A stretch of 14,291 nucleotides of DNA from DATJXG01 sp035500455 (GTDB lineage Bacteria; Acidobacteriota; Terriglobia; Terriglobales; Acidobacteriaceae): NCBI GenBank assembly GCA_035500455.1, contig DATJXG010000438.1, positions 1-14,291 on the forward strand, written 5' to 3'. The first letter of the stretch is position 1. Every line of letters begins with the position of its first letter. Positions 6,810 to 13,284 of this stretch are shown one piece after another. A program made the position numbers and the translations under genes. The notes under the pieces were generated by a model that searched no databases, had not been told where the DNA came from, and was given only the letters and a program-made list of their open reading frames with translations.

Positions 6810-8198
6810 ATGAACCGCCTTCGAAACCCGCGACTCACTTTTCCCTCAGCCCTTCTGGCATCCCTCGTTTTGCTCGCTTCCGGCGCGGCTCGAGCGCAAC
6901 CCGTGCCCGCGGCGCAGGACCCTCGGATTTCTGCCGCACTCCAGCAGATCTCTGCGGCGAGAGTACAAGGCACCATTGAGAAACTGGTGAGCTTCCAGAC
7001 CAGGCTCACGCTCTCTGCCCAGGACCCAGCCTCGATCGCCGCCGGGCACGGCATCGGCGCGGCCCGCGAGTGGATCAAGAGCGAGTTCGAGAGCTATTCC
7101 AAAGACTGCGGCGGCTGCCTCGAGGTCAAGACCGACAGCTTTCTCGAACCGACCGGGCCACGCATTCCCCAGCCCACGCAAATCACCAATGTTTATGCCG
7201 TGTTGAAAGGCTCCGATCCGGAGAGCGCCAGACGCATCGTACTGGTCACCGGCCACTACGACTCCCGCAACAGCGACACCTTCGACATCAGTGGCGCCGC
7301 TCCCGGCGCCAACGACGACGCCAGCGGCACCGCCGTCAGCCTGGAATGCGCCCGCGTGTTGAGCAAGCTGAAGTTTCCCGCAACCGTCATCTTCCTGACC
7401 GTGGCCGGCGAAGAGCAGGGCCTCAACGGCAGCGAGCACTTTGCGAAAATGGCCAAGTCCGAAGGCTGGGACATCGAAGCGGCGCTGAACAACGACATCG
7501 TGGGCGGCGACCGCAGTCCCCAGCAGGACCCCAGCGTGGTGCGCGTCTTTTCCGAAGGCGTTCCCCTGGCCGCCAATGACGCCGCTGTGCGCATGATCCG
7601 CAACCTGGGCGGGGAGAGCGATTCCTCTTCGCGCGAGCTTGCCCGCTACATCGCCGGCGTGGCTCGCGCCTACAGCACCCAGGTCAAGCCCATGCTGATC
7701 TTCCGCCTCGATCGCTATCTGCGCGGCGGCGATCACATCTCCTTCAACGAGCAGGGATATGCCGCCGTCCGCTTTACCGAATATCGCGAAGACTACAACC
7801 ACCAGCACCAGAATGTGCGCATGGAAAACGGCGTGCAATTCGGCGATTTGCCGAAGTTCGTGAACTTCGACTACGTGGCCAACGTGGCCCGGGTGAATGC
7901 GGCCACGCTGGCATCGCTGGCCTCAGCCCCCGCGCCTCCGGCGAACGTCCATCTTGTCACTAAGAAACTGGAGAATGATTCATCCCTGGCCTGGGACACC
8001 TCGCCCGATGGCCGCGCCACCGGCTACGAAGTGCTATGGCGCGCAACGACCAGCCCGGAATGGGAGCACTCCCAATCCGTGGGCAACGCGACCCAGGCCA
8101 CCCTGCCCCTGTCCAAAGACAACGTGATCTTCGCCGTTTGCGCGGTTGATAATGAGGGCCACCGCAGTCTGCCGCAAGTGCCCACGCCCCAACGCTAA
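6810..8198 (+). CDS. Secreted M28 family zinc metallopeptidase with C-terminal FN3-like domain
   Basis: A 462-residue exported aminopeptidase-like enzyme. A signal peptide (1-29, cleaved near GAARA-QP) is followed by an M28 catalytic domain (about 40-370). Zinc and catalytic residues are all present: GHYD (H149), GANDDASG (D169), GEEQG (catalytic E201, ligand E202), NND (D229), and a His in DYNHQHQN (H331 or H333). Residues about 376-456 look like a fibronectin type III domain (PPANVHLVTKKL, GYEVLWRATTS, VIFAVCAVDNEGHRS), a common accessory module in secreted hydrolases. It should hydrolyse N-terminal residues from peptides outside the cytoplasmic membrane; the specificity cannot be read. The start is set by the signal peptide, and no clear Shine-Dalgarno is seen. 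The gene is transcribed away from the LysW-like operon and stands alone. Confidence 0.94.
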   Translation: MNRLRNPRLTFPSALLASLVLLASGAARAQPVPAAQDPRISAALQQISAARVQGTIEKLVSFQTRLTLSAQDPASIAAGHGIGAAREWIKSEFESYSKDCGGCLEVKTDSFLEPTGPRIPQPTQITNVYAVLKGSDPESARRIVLVTGHYDSRNSDTFDISGAAPGANDDASGTAVSLECARVLSKLKFPATVIFLTVAGEEQGLNGSEHFAKMAKSEGWDIEAALNNDIVGGDRSPQQDPSVVRVFSEGVPLAANDAAVRMIRNLGGESDSSSRELARYIAGVARAYSTQVKPMLIFRLDRYLRGGDHISFNEQGYAAVRFTEYREDYNHQHQNVRMENGVQFGDLPKFVNFDYVANVARVNAATLASLASAPAPPANVHLVTKKLENDSSLAWDTSPDGRATGYEVLWRATTSPEWEHSQSVGNATQATLPLSKDNVIFAVCAVDNEGHRSLPQVPTPQR

Positions 8199-8259
8199 TG
8201 CTCGTGTAGGGACGGGACTTGCTGAGCCTGCCCTGAGAGGCTGTGACTAAATTGACCTG

Positions 8260-8499
8260 GTGGACTGTCGCCGAGTAATCGTTACTGGAGCGGGGCCGTC
8301 TATTCTTGTCTTGGAAAAGCCGCATGGATTTTACCTTCGTGAACCTTCGTGTAACCTTCGTGCTCCTTCGTGGTTAGCTTTTTGACGGCGCCGTCAAAGA
8401 CCTTCACACGAAGGAGACGAAGGGTTCACGAAGGGTTCACGAAGGTAAAGTCCACCGCTTCCGCCGCGCCCCGGTAACGAACTCATTGCGACAGTCCAC
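8260..8499. repeat. 240-bp nested palindromic element
   Basis: The ends GTGGACTGTCG (8260-8270) and CGACAGTCCAC (8489-8499) are exact reverse complements. The complementarity continues, imperfectly, to about 8296 and 8461. Inside are 43-bp arms at 8330-8372 and 8407-8449, made of repeated CCTTCGTG-type words on the left and their complements on the right. At the centre is an exact 18-bp palindrome, TTTGACGGCGCCGTCAAA (8381-8398). It has no coding capacity. The form suggests a miniature mobile or REP-like element able to fold into one very long hairpin. Confidence 0.85.
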
Positions 8500-8512
8500 T
8501 AGGCAGCACCAT

Positions 8513-8583
8513 GGAAGGGCACGGCTTCCAGCCGTGCCGCCAGAGTGCCCAATGGGCAAGCCCGGCGCTACACGAGCCCTTCC
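8513..8583. repeat. 71-bp multi-stem palindromic element
   Basis: An outer stem GGAAGGGC (8513-8520) pairs with GCCCTTCC (8576-8583). Inside are a 9-bp stem with a 3-nt loop, GGCACGGCT-TCC-AGCCGTGCC (8518-8538), and TGCCC-AAT-GGGCA (8545-8557). The 9-bp stem overlaps the outer stem by 3 bases, so the two probably compete or share. It lies 37 bp before the rhomboid-like gene. Confidence 0.6.
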
Positions 8584-8620
8584 CGCCCGCCGTATTGCAG
8601 GGTAGGATAAAGCTATATTT

Positions 8621-9445
8621 ATGCCCCGGAACACCTCCTTCGAAATGGGATTTCCGCCGTTTCGCGGCGCCGTCCGCCAGATCATTCTGGCCAGCACCGG
8701 AATTTACGTCGGCATCCTTCTGCTGATGGCGTTCGCCCGTCCCACGGGTCAGGCGCTGCTGCTGCTCGGCGTACTGGACCCCCAGCACATCAAGGAAGGC
8801 TGGCTCTGGCAATTCGTCACTTACGCCTTCATGTATGTCGATCCTCTGGATTTTGTATTGTCCCTGCTGGGCGTCTATTTTCTAGGCGCGGCGGTGGAAG
8901 AACGGATCGGCTCCGCTGCTTTCTATGGCCTGTTCTTCAGCAGCATCATCCTGTCGGCGGTGGCGGGGTTCGGACTCTCACTCACTCACGTGGTCGCCCA
9001 GGGCGGGGCCTTGGGATCAGGCGCGGCCGCCAACGCAATCCTGATGGTGTTTTATCTCTTCAACCGCGGCGCCCCCATCATGCTGTTCCCTATTCCGATC
9101 CAGATTCCGGTGAAGTGGATCGTTCTGTTCACGGCGGCAATCGAGACGGCCTACCTTCTGCTCAACGGCTTCGCCCTCTTTTACTTCATCCTGCTTCTGG
9201 GACTGGGCGCCGGATACGTCTGGTACCTCCTCTTCGCCGGCCGCCGCATGTCGCTTGGCGTCAGTGAGAAGTTTTACAGCATGCGCAACGGCTACTACCG
9301 CTGGAAGCGCCGCCGCGCCGCCCGCAAATTCGAAGTCTATATGCGCAAGCACAACCGCACCGTCGAGTTCGACGAGCACGGCAACTACATTCCCCCGGAA
9401 GATGACAAGAAGAACGGCGGCTCCAAATCCGGCTGGGTCAACTAG
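8621..9445 (+). CDS. Rhomboid-fold membrane protein, probably catalytically inactive
   Basis: A 274-residue polytopic membrane protein with about six helices (roughly 19-38, 62-92, 99-122, 130-147, 160-180, 183-205) and a basic-then-acidic cytoplasmic-looking tail (207-274). The fold signature VYFLGAAVEERIGSAAFYGLFF (85-106, with G89, E94, G97) and the ALGSGAAANA segment match rhomboid helices 2-4, and Ser133 sits where the nucleophile belongs. The catalytic His of the last core helix is absent: the segment LLLGLGAGYVW (191-201) replaces the usual AHLGG. The His/Asn residues of helix 2 are also lost (YVDPLDFVLSLLG). This points to a pseudoprotease that binds or guides membrane proteins rather than cutting them. 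The start is uncertain: ATG at 8621, or an internal ATG at 8645. Confidence 0.82.
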   Translation: MPRNTSFEMGFPPFRGAVRQIILASTGIYVGILLLMAFARPTGQALLLLGVLDPQHIKEGWLWQFVTYAFMYVDPLDFVLSLLGVYFLGAAVEERIGSAAFYGLFFSSIILSAVAGFGLSLTHVVAQGGALGSGAAANAILMVFYLFNRGAPIMLFPIPIQIPVKWIVLFTAAIETAYLLLNGFALFYFILLLGLGAGYVWYLLFAGRRMSLGVSEKFYSMRNGYYRWKRRRAARKFEVYMRKHNRTVEFDEHGNYIPPEDDKKNGGSKSGWVN

Positions 9446-9477
9446 TTCGCATTCCGATTCCAGACAGGACATCCATC

Positions 9478-9642
9478 TGTCATCCTGTGCGAAGCGAAGG
9501 ACCCCATGCCCGCGTCGACCGGCGGCAGCGCTTCGAGGCATTCTCGTGTGCGCGCCCGATGAAGCACCGAGGAAATGCCGGGCGGGTTCTCTGCCGCTCG
9601 ACGCGGGCATGAGGTCCTTCGCTTCGCTCACTCAGAATGACA
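9478..9642. repeat. 165-bp long-hairpin intergenic repeat
   Basis: A 41-nt left arm (9478-9518) and a 45-nt right arm (9598-9642) are almost perfect reverse complements. Each outer end reads TGTCAT, then a GCGAAGCGAAGGACC-type core, then CATGCCCGCGTCGA. The only differences are a 4-nt insertion and a few substitutions. The interior continues to pair: GGCATTCTCGTG (9538-9549) with CACCGAGGAAATGCC (9565-9579). The TGTCATTC...GCGAAGC head recurs at 13429-13446. It occupies the gap between the rhomboid-like gene and the dsbD-N gene, which converge here, so it could also act as a two-way terminator. Confidence 0.85.
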
Positions 9643-9694
9643 GTTCAGGGGTGGCCTGGAACAAAAAGTCTTTGAAACGGTCCAGTCACTGCCT

Positions 9695-10246
9695 TCACCG
9701 ATGCGCATGCGGACTCTGTGCGGGATTCTTCCTGGGGGCGACCGGGTTCTTCAGAACCTTGATGTCGAAAGTCACCGGCAACAGCTTAGGCGGATAGCAG
9801 GCGGAATTGTCGCAGGCCTGGTATTTCAGGCGTCCATGCACGGCGTACTTCCCCGCCGTCATGTGAACCAGCGGCCTTACCGCGACGCTCACCGTAAAGT
9901 CGCCGGTGTAAACACTCAGTTGGTCATCGGGAGCGAAGGCGAAGCTCATCTGCTGCGGTACTGGGTAGGTAATTCGTCCGATCAGCACGTCCGTCGGCGG
10001 ATCCAACTGGAGCCGGGTGGGTATCAGGACTTTTGAACCGGGGGTATTCGAATTGATGTGCAGGCCGGGCCGTACGCGAAACTGCACGTCCACCGTGGTT
10101 TCCCGCCCGCGGATCATGGACGCCAGCGGCACCGGCGCAACCGTTACGAAAGCCGTCTTCGGGGCCAGGCTGTCCTGCGCCCAGCCCTGCCCGCCCAGCA
10201 GGATAACGAGGAACGCAATCCCCGCTGCGCGATTGAGCATCGTCAT
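9695..10246 (-). CDS. DsbD N-terminal-domain (DsbD alpha-like) periplasmic protein
   Basis: A 183-residue exported protein: signal peptide about 1-24 (AFLVILLGGQGWAQ), then an immunoglobulin-like DsbD-alpha domain (about 33-165). The hallmark YQACDNSACYPP gives the redox pair C145/C150, corresponding to the Cys pair in the CYPP region of DsbD alpha. In the full-length enzyme this domain takes electrons from the transmembrane and thioredoxin parts and passes them to periplasmic targets. I chose the ATG at 10246 because GGGAAG lies just upstream; the frame is open to 10273. It is the last gene of a leftward unit, 57 bp after the TlpA-like gene. The C-terminal tail (167-183) is basic and His-containing. 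Confidence 0.88.
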   Translation of the reverse strand: MTMLNRAAGIAFLVILLGGQGWAQDSLAPKTAFVTVAPVPLASMIRGRETTVDVQFRVRPGLHINSNTPGSKVLIPTRLQLDPPTDVLIGRITYPVPQQMSFAFAPDDQLSVYTGDFTVSVAVRPLVHMTAGKYAVHGRLKYQACDNSACYPPKLLPVTFDIKVLKNPVAPRKNPAQSPHAHR

Positions 10247-10303
10247 TTTGCTTCCCGCTGGAAGAAGCAACAATTCGGATACTCTCCTTTCGCAAAGTAC
10301 AAA

Positions 10304-10882
10304 CTATGGTTGCAGCCGCGCGACATGTTCCGCGCTCTGGCCCGGACCCAGGATCTTCTTGATGCCGTCCTCGATTTCGCCGCGCCCTTTCAGCCCGAAA
10401 ACCTTGTCCACGATCTTGCCCTCACGGTCGATATAGAGCGTAGCCGGCAGGAACTGCACGCCGCCGTAGGCATTCTCCACGTTCTCTTTGCCAAGGAGGA
10501 TCGGGTAGTTCACCCCCAGATCCTTGGCGAACTTGGCCAGGTCGTCCGCAGTCGCGTCGTCATCCACCGAAACTCCAACCACTTGCAGACCCTCCGGGCC
10601 ATACTGCTTCTGCAATTCGGCGAACCATGGCATTTCGATCTTGCAGGGCTCGCACCAGGTCGCCCAGAAGTTCAGCAGCACCGCTTTTCCCCGGAAATCC
10701 GAGAGATGAACCGTCTTCCCATCCGTCGATTGCAGGGCAAAGTCGGGTGCCGCCTTACCCTGCAGGGCAATCGAGGCCTTCGCCGAGGGCGCGTGCCGCG
10801 ACATCTGGTAGCCAAAAGCCAGCGCCAGGGTGATCACCATGGCTACCACCAAAATGATTACAGGATCGCGTTTCACAGTCAC
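10304..10882 (-). CDS. TlpA/ResA-type membrane-anchored thioredoxin
   Basis: A 192-residue thioredoxin-fold protein anchored by one N-terminal helix (about 8-25), with the redox domain outside the cytoplasm. The active site is WCEPC (C77, C80), and the cis-proline is in GGVQFLPATLYID (P146). APDFALQSTDGKTVHLSDFRGK (45-66) is the AhpC/TlpA entry strand. The start codon is GTG at 10882, only 4 nt after the ccdA stop codon, so translation is probably coupled. No strong Shine-Dalgarno is seen. With CcdA as electron source, it should reduce disulfides in exported proteins such as apocytochromes c or the neighbouring DsbD-N protein. Which of these is an inference. Confidence 0.93.
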   Translation of the reverse strand: MTVKRDPVIILVVAMVITLALAFGYQMSRHAPSAKASIALQGKAAPDFALQSTDGKTVHLSDFRGKAVLLNFWATWCEPCKIEMPWFAELQKQYGPEGLQVVGVSVDDDATADDLAKFAKDLGVNYPILLGKENVENAYGGVQFLPATLYIDREGKIVDKVFGLKGRGEIEDGIKKILGPGQSAEHVARLQP

Positions 10883-10886
10883 TCCA

Positions 10887-11609
10887 CTACAAAGAAAAAC
10901 GATTGAGGAACGACAGGTAGTTCGAAATAATTGTAAACCTTCCCGCCACCAGCAGCACGCCCAGCGCGATCAGCAGCGCTCCGCTTGCCACTTCCACCGC
11001 ATGCATGTGGGCGCGGAAGCGGCTGTAAAACTTGAGGAAGCGCTCAATCCCGAGCGATGTCAGCAGGAAAGGCACCGCCAGTCCCAGCGAGTAAATCGCC
11101 AGCAGGGCGACCGCCTTCATGACCGTATCCTGCGCCGCCGCAAGCGTAAGAATTCCCGCCAGAATCGGCCCCACGCACGGCGTCCAGCCGAAAGCGAAAG
11201 CAAACCCGATTACGAATGCGCCCCACACCGTGCTGCTGCCCTTCACGCTGTGCAGGCGCTTGTCAGCGTACAGATACTTGATGCGCAGGATGCCGGTAAG
11301 GTGCAGGCCGAACAAAATGATGAACACCCCCGCCACCTGCGCCAGTGTTGATTTATACCGCGCCAAAACCTGGCTGACTCCCGTCGCCAAAGCCCCCAGC
11401 ATGATGAACACAATGCTGAACCCAAGAATGAAGCTGATGGAATTCAGCATCACTTTGCGCAGCAGCCCCGCCTCCTGCGTCTGCAGTTCCTCCACACCCA
11501 CGCCGGAAATCAGCGACACATAGCCCGGCACCAGCGGCAATACGCAAGGCGAGAGGAACGAAACCAGCCCGGCTAAGAACGCGGCGAGAGGAAGCGGCAA
11601 CTGTGACAT
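10887..11609 (-). CDS. ccdA: Cytochrome c biogenesis protein CcdA (DsbD beta-like transmembrane electron carrier)
   Basis: A 240-residue membrane protein with six helices and the two conserved half-site motifs SPCVLPLVPGY (C22) and GWTPCVGPILAG (C145). These cysteines carry electrons from cytoplasmic thioredoxin across the membrane. Length and motifs are normal for the CcdA/DsbD central domain. It is the first of three genes (ccdA, TlpA-like, dsbD-N) with gaps of 4 and 57 nt, which together carry the three parts of DsbD. A TACAAT box at 11623-11618 sits 8 nt before the ATG, with no Shine-Dalgarno between, so the operon mRNA may start at or next to the start codon. Confidence 0.95.
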   Translation of the reverse strand: MSQLPLPLAAFLAGLVSFLSPCVLPLVPGYVSLISGVGVEELQTQEAGLLRKVMLNSISFILGFSIVFIMLGALATGVSQVLARYKSTLAQVAGVFIILFGLHLTGILRIKYLYADKRLHSVKGSSTVWGAFVIGFAFAFGWTPCVGPILAGILTLAAAQDTVMKAVALLAIYSLGLAVPFLLTSLGIERFLKFYSRFRAHMHAVEVASGALLIALGVLLVAGRFTIISNYLSFLNRFSL

Positions 11610-11787
11610 TTCGGGCTATTGTACCCGGTCGCGCCGAAAAGCAGCCATTACGTAAAACGGTGAACTACGGGAGCGTGGCGCCGGCGGCCGCTGTGCGCGT
11701 TATGGCGGCTGCGGAAAGAATCTAGATCAGCGTGGACTTTGGGAAAATCTTGACTTCAGTCGTGCCGTCAAGGCATTCGAAAATATC

Positions 11788-11819
11788 GCGCTTTAGCGCC
11801 TGGGGTAGCTCTTTGAGCT
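11788..11819. repeat. Two short hairpins downstream of the 11845-12879 gene
   Basis: GCGCT-TT-AGCGC (11788-11799) and AGCTC-TTT-GAGCT (11807-11819) lie in the 235-bp gap between ccdA and the next leftward gene. Read leftward, the GC-rich stem is followed by a short GATATTTTCG stretch, so it could be a weak terminator for the upstream gene. I see nothing else between 11624 and 11844. Confidence 0.35.
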
Positions 11820-11844
11820 TTTGGCTACTCTTTTCGCGGCCTGC

Positions 11845-12879
11845 TTAGGGCTTCGTCCCCGCCGGCGCCGCGGGCTCTGTCTGCGTAATTTTGTGAATCA
11901 GCGCCACCGGCACGGTGGCGGTAAGCGCGGCCCGTTCGCCGTTTTGCTCGACTTTCAGGCTATCGAAGAACTGTTTCAGGTCCGGGTCAGGACTTTTCCC
12001 CGAACCCCCGCTCGCGGCATGCCCCTCCGTCGAGCGGAAAATGGTCAGAAGACTGCTGAGTTGCTCGGCCACGTGCTTGGCGTCCGGGTCGCTGCCGGTA
12101 AACGCCTCAACTCTGAGATGCACCCCGCTGAAAGCCCGGACTGAAGCCACTACCACTGCCGGCTTGTCGAAAAGAAACGACAGGCTCATGGGAGACGTAT
12201 CGAGCGGCGCCGGCGACGGCTCCACGCGAAAAATCGCCCAGGCCAGGCCGGCAAACGGCACGTAGCGGGTGGCGATCGGTATCCTCTTGTAGTATTTGCG
12301 CAGCAGCGCCGGCCCGGCGAAGGGAGAAGCCAGCTTGCGCGAGCGGTCGATGATGCCGCGGATCACTCCTGGATCGTCCACATTGGAGGCGGCCACCGTA
12401 TCCACTCCCAGGATTGCCACCCGCAAAGTTCGTCCCTCCAGCGGGATGCTGAAGATGTCGTTTGATCCGTAGCTCTCCACCGAACCCGAAATCTTGCGCA
12501 GATATTGTCGGAAGCGGTCGGTTTGAATCTTGCCCACCAACACCTCCGAGTATCGCGGTTCCGCCTTCGCCCCAAAACTCGCGCCCGGCGCAGGGTCCGG
12601 ATAGTGCACCGCGAAGGCCGCCTCATCCAGATCGCGCTCGAACTGAAAGCCCGTAGCTTGAATGAACTTCTCGTACTCGGGATCGTGCGAGACCTGCGGC
12701 AGCTGCCCAATGTTCGCCCGCCGGATTCCCCGGAGATTGAAGTAGATGAAGCCGTCGGCGCCGGGCAGCAGGCGGGCGGGCTCGGGCGGAGCATGCTTGA
12801 GAAGAAAAACGATCAGGGCGACGGCACCCGCCACCAGCAGAACGCCGGCCACAATGGGGAGTCTGCGTCGAATGCGCAT
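11845..12879 (-). CDS. Membrane-anchored protein of unknown function
   Basis: A 344-residue protein I do not recognise. It begins MRIRRRLP with one hydrophobic helix (about 8-27), so it is either tethered to the membrane or exported. After that comes a large extracytoplasmic-looking region starting LLPGADGFIYFNLRGIRR, a pattern reminiscent of DUF3352-like proteins, but I cannot confirm that. There are no Cys residues, no zinc or catalytic motif and no repeats. The C-terminus is Ala/Pro-rich (EPAAPAGTKP). Codon use looks like its neighbours. It could be read as a single gene; 235 bp separate it from ccdA downstream. The start is supported by the signal-anchor sequence, and a TGCTATCAT box lies 14 nt upstream. 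Confidence 0.8.
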   Translation of the reverse strand: MRIRRRLPIVAGVLLVAGAVALIVFLLKHAPPEPARLLPGADGFIYFNLRGIRRANIGQLPQVSHDPEYEKFIQATGFQFERDLDEAAFAVHYPDPAPGASFGAKAEPRYSEVLVGKIQTDRFRQYLRKISGSVESYGSNDIFSIPLEGRTLRVAILGVDTVAASNVDDPGVIRGIIDRSRKLASPFAGPALLRKYYKRIPIATRYVPFAGLAWAIFRVEPSPAPLDTSPMSLSFLFDKPAVVVASVRAFSGVHLRVEAFTGSDPDAKHVAEQLSSLLTIFRSTEGHAASGGSGKSPDPDLKQFFDSLKVEQNGERAALTATVPVALIHKITQTEPAAPAGTKP

Positions 12880-12893
12880 GAAATCTGCTGCAA

Positions 12894-12902
12894 ATGATAG
12901 CA
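12894..12902 (-). promoter_or_regulatory. Candidate extended -10 box for the 11845-12879 gene
   Basis: Read leftward, TGCTATCAT ends 14 nt before the ATG. The PBP gene has TGCTATCCT at the same 14-nt distance. The -35 region (TGCTTT with an 18-nt spacer) is weak. Confidence 0.3.
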
Positions 12903-12964
12903 GAGCGCAGCATTAGGAAAGCAAAATCAGAGGCCAGGAGGCAGCGTCCGCGTTCCTGGCGGCT

Positions 12965-13080
12965 TCTCCGCGTCCTCGGCGGTGTTTCTTAGCCCCCTCG
13001 GCGATTTAAGGCTATTCTGGCCCCAGAGAAAATTCCGAAAACGCCAGCCGCCCAGAGAAATCCCGCCGAGACTGCAGAGA
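12965..13080. repeat. Degenerate palindrome (copy 3 of CTCGGCGATTTAAG family)
   Basis: Arms 12965-12989 and 13056-13080 match as reverse complements at 19 of 25 positions by eye. The shared 15-mer CCTCGGCGATTTAAG lies between them at 12996-13010. The left arm itself holds the related word CGTCCTCGGCG. Confidence 0.65.
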
Positions 13081-13105
13081 TTGAGCCCGGAGCCCCAGCC
13101 TCCGG

Positions 13106-13134
13106 TTGCACGTAAGTTGCCGTTATGGTAACTT
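13106..13134 (+). promoter_or_regulatory. Candidate promoter of the tRNA cluster
   Basis: TTGCAC (13106-13111), a 17-nt spacer and TAACTT (13129-13134), with TGG just before the -10 as an extended element. It lies about 75 nt upstream of tRNA-Thr. A nearby TACAAT (13136-13141) lacks a well-spaced -35. Confidence 0.35.
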
Positions 13135-13208
13135 TTACAATTGTCCCGGACATACGAAGGGATCAAGGGGGATGTGTGCTGGCCCGATGGCTGGAATCTC
13201 CCCACACT

Positions 13209-13284
13209 GCTGGCGTAGCTCAGTCGGTAGAGCATCTGATTTGTAATCAGAGGGTCAGGGGTTCGAATCCCTTCGCCAGCTCCA
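13209..13284 (+). tRNA. tRNA-Thr (anticodon UGU)
   Basis: A 76-nt cloverleaf including the encoded CCA. The acceptor GCTGGCG (13209-13215) pairs with CGCCAGC. The anticodon stem TCTGA/TCAGA encloses the loop TTTGTAA, giving anticodon TGT, which reads ACA. The T-arm carries GTTCGAATC. It is the first gene of the cluster. Confidence 0.98.

Larger units (their letters stand above)
8199..8620. other. 422-bp intergenic region filled with palindromes
   Basis: No gene is supported here. The stretch holds a nested 240-bp palindrome (8260-8499) and a second 71-bp structured element (8513-8583), listed separately. The last 20 bases before the rhomboid-like gene contain GGTAGGATAA and TATATT, which could serve as a Shine-Dalgarno-like or -10 element. 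Confidence 0.8.
12880..13208. other. 329-bp intergenic region before the tRNA cluster
   Basis: No gene is supported. It holds a palindromic repeat (12965-13080) and a candidate tRNA promoter (13106-13134), both listed. A leftward ORF across 12927-13352 is an artefact, since it reads the antisense of tRNA-Thr. Confidence 0.8.

Noticed and set aside
6846..7838. 330-codon leftward ORF opposite the M28 peptidase gene
   Set aside because: It is the antisense of a gene with an intact signal peptide and zinc site. Its translation is Gly/Ala/Val-rich without any motif, as expected for high-GC antisense frames.
8330..8449. CRISPR-like array because of recurring CCTTCGTG units
   Set aside because: The units are 8-12 bp, spacing is irregular, there are no unique spacers, and the two halves are inverted rather than direct copies.
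8599..8618. Riboswitch or structured leader for the rhomboid-like gene
   Set aside because: Only 37 bp separate the palindrome from the ATG, and I recognise no known riboswitch core.
9255..9797. 180-codon rightward ORF crossing the rhomboid end and the long hairpin
   Set aside because: It reads the wrong frame of the rhomboid-like gene and then both arms of a palindrome, and it overlaps the oppositely oriented dsbD-N gene.
10058..10906. 282-codon rightward ORF opposite the TlpA-like and dsbD-N genes
   Set aside because: It spans two genes with clear redox motifs on the other strand, has no motif of its own and no Shine-Dalgarno sequence.
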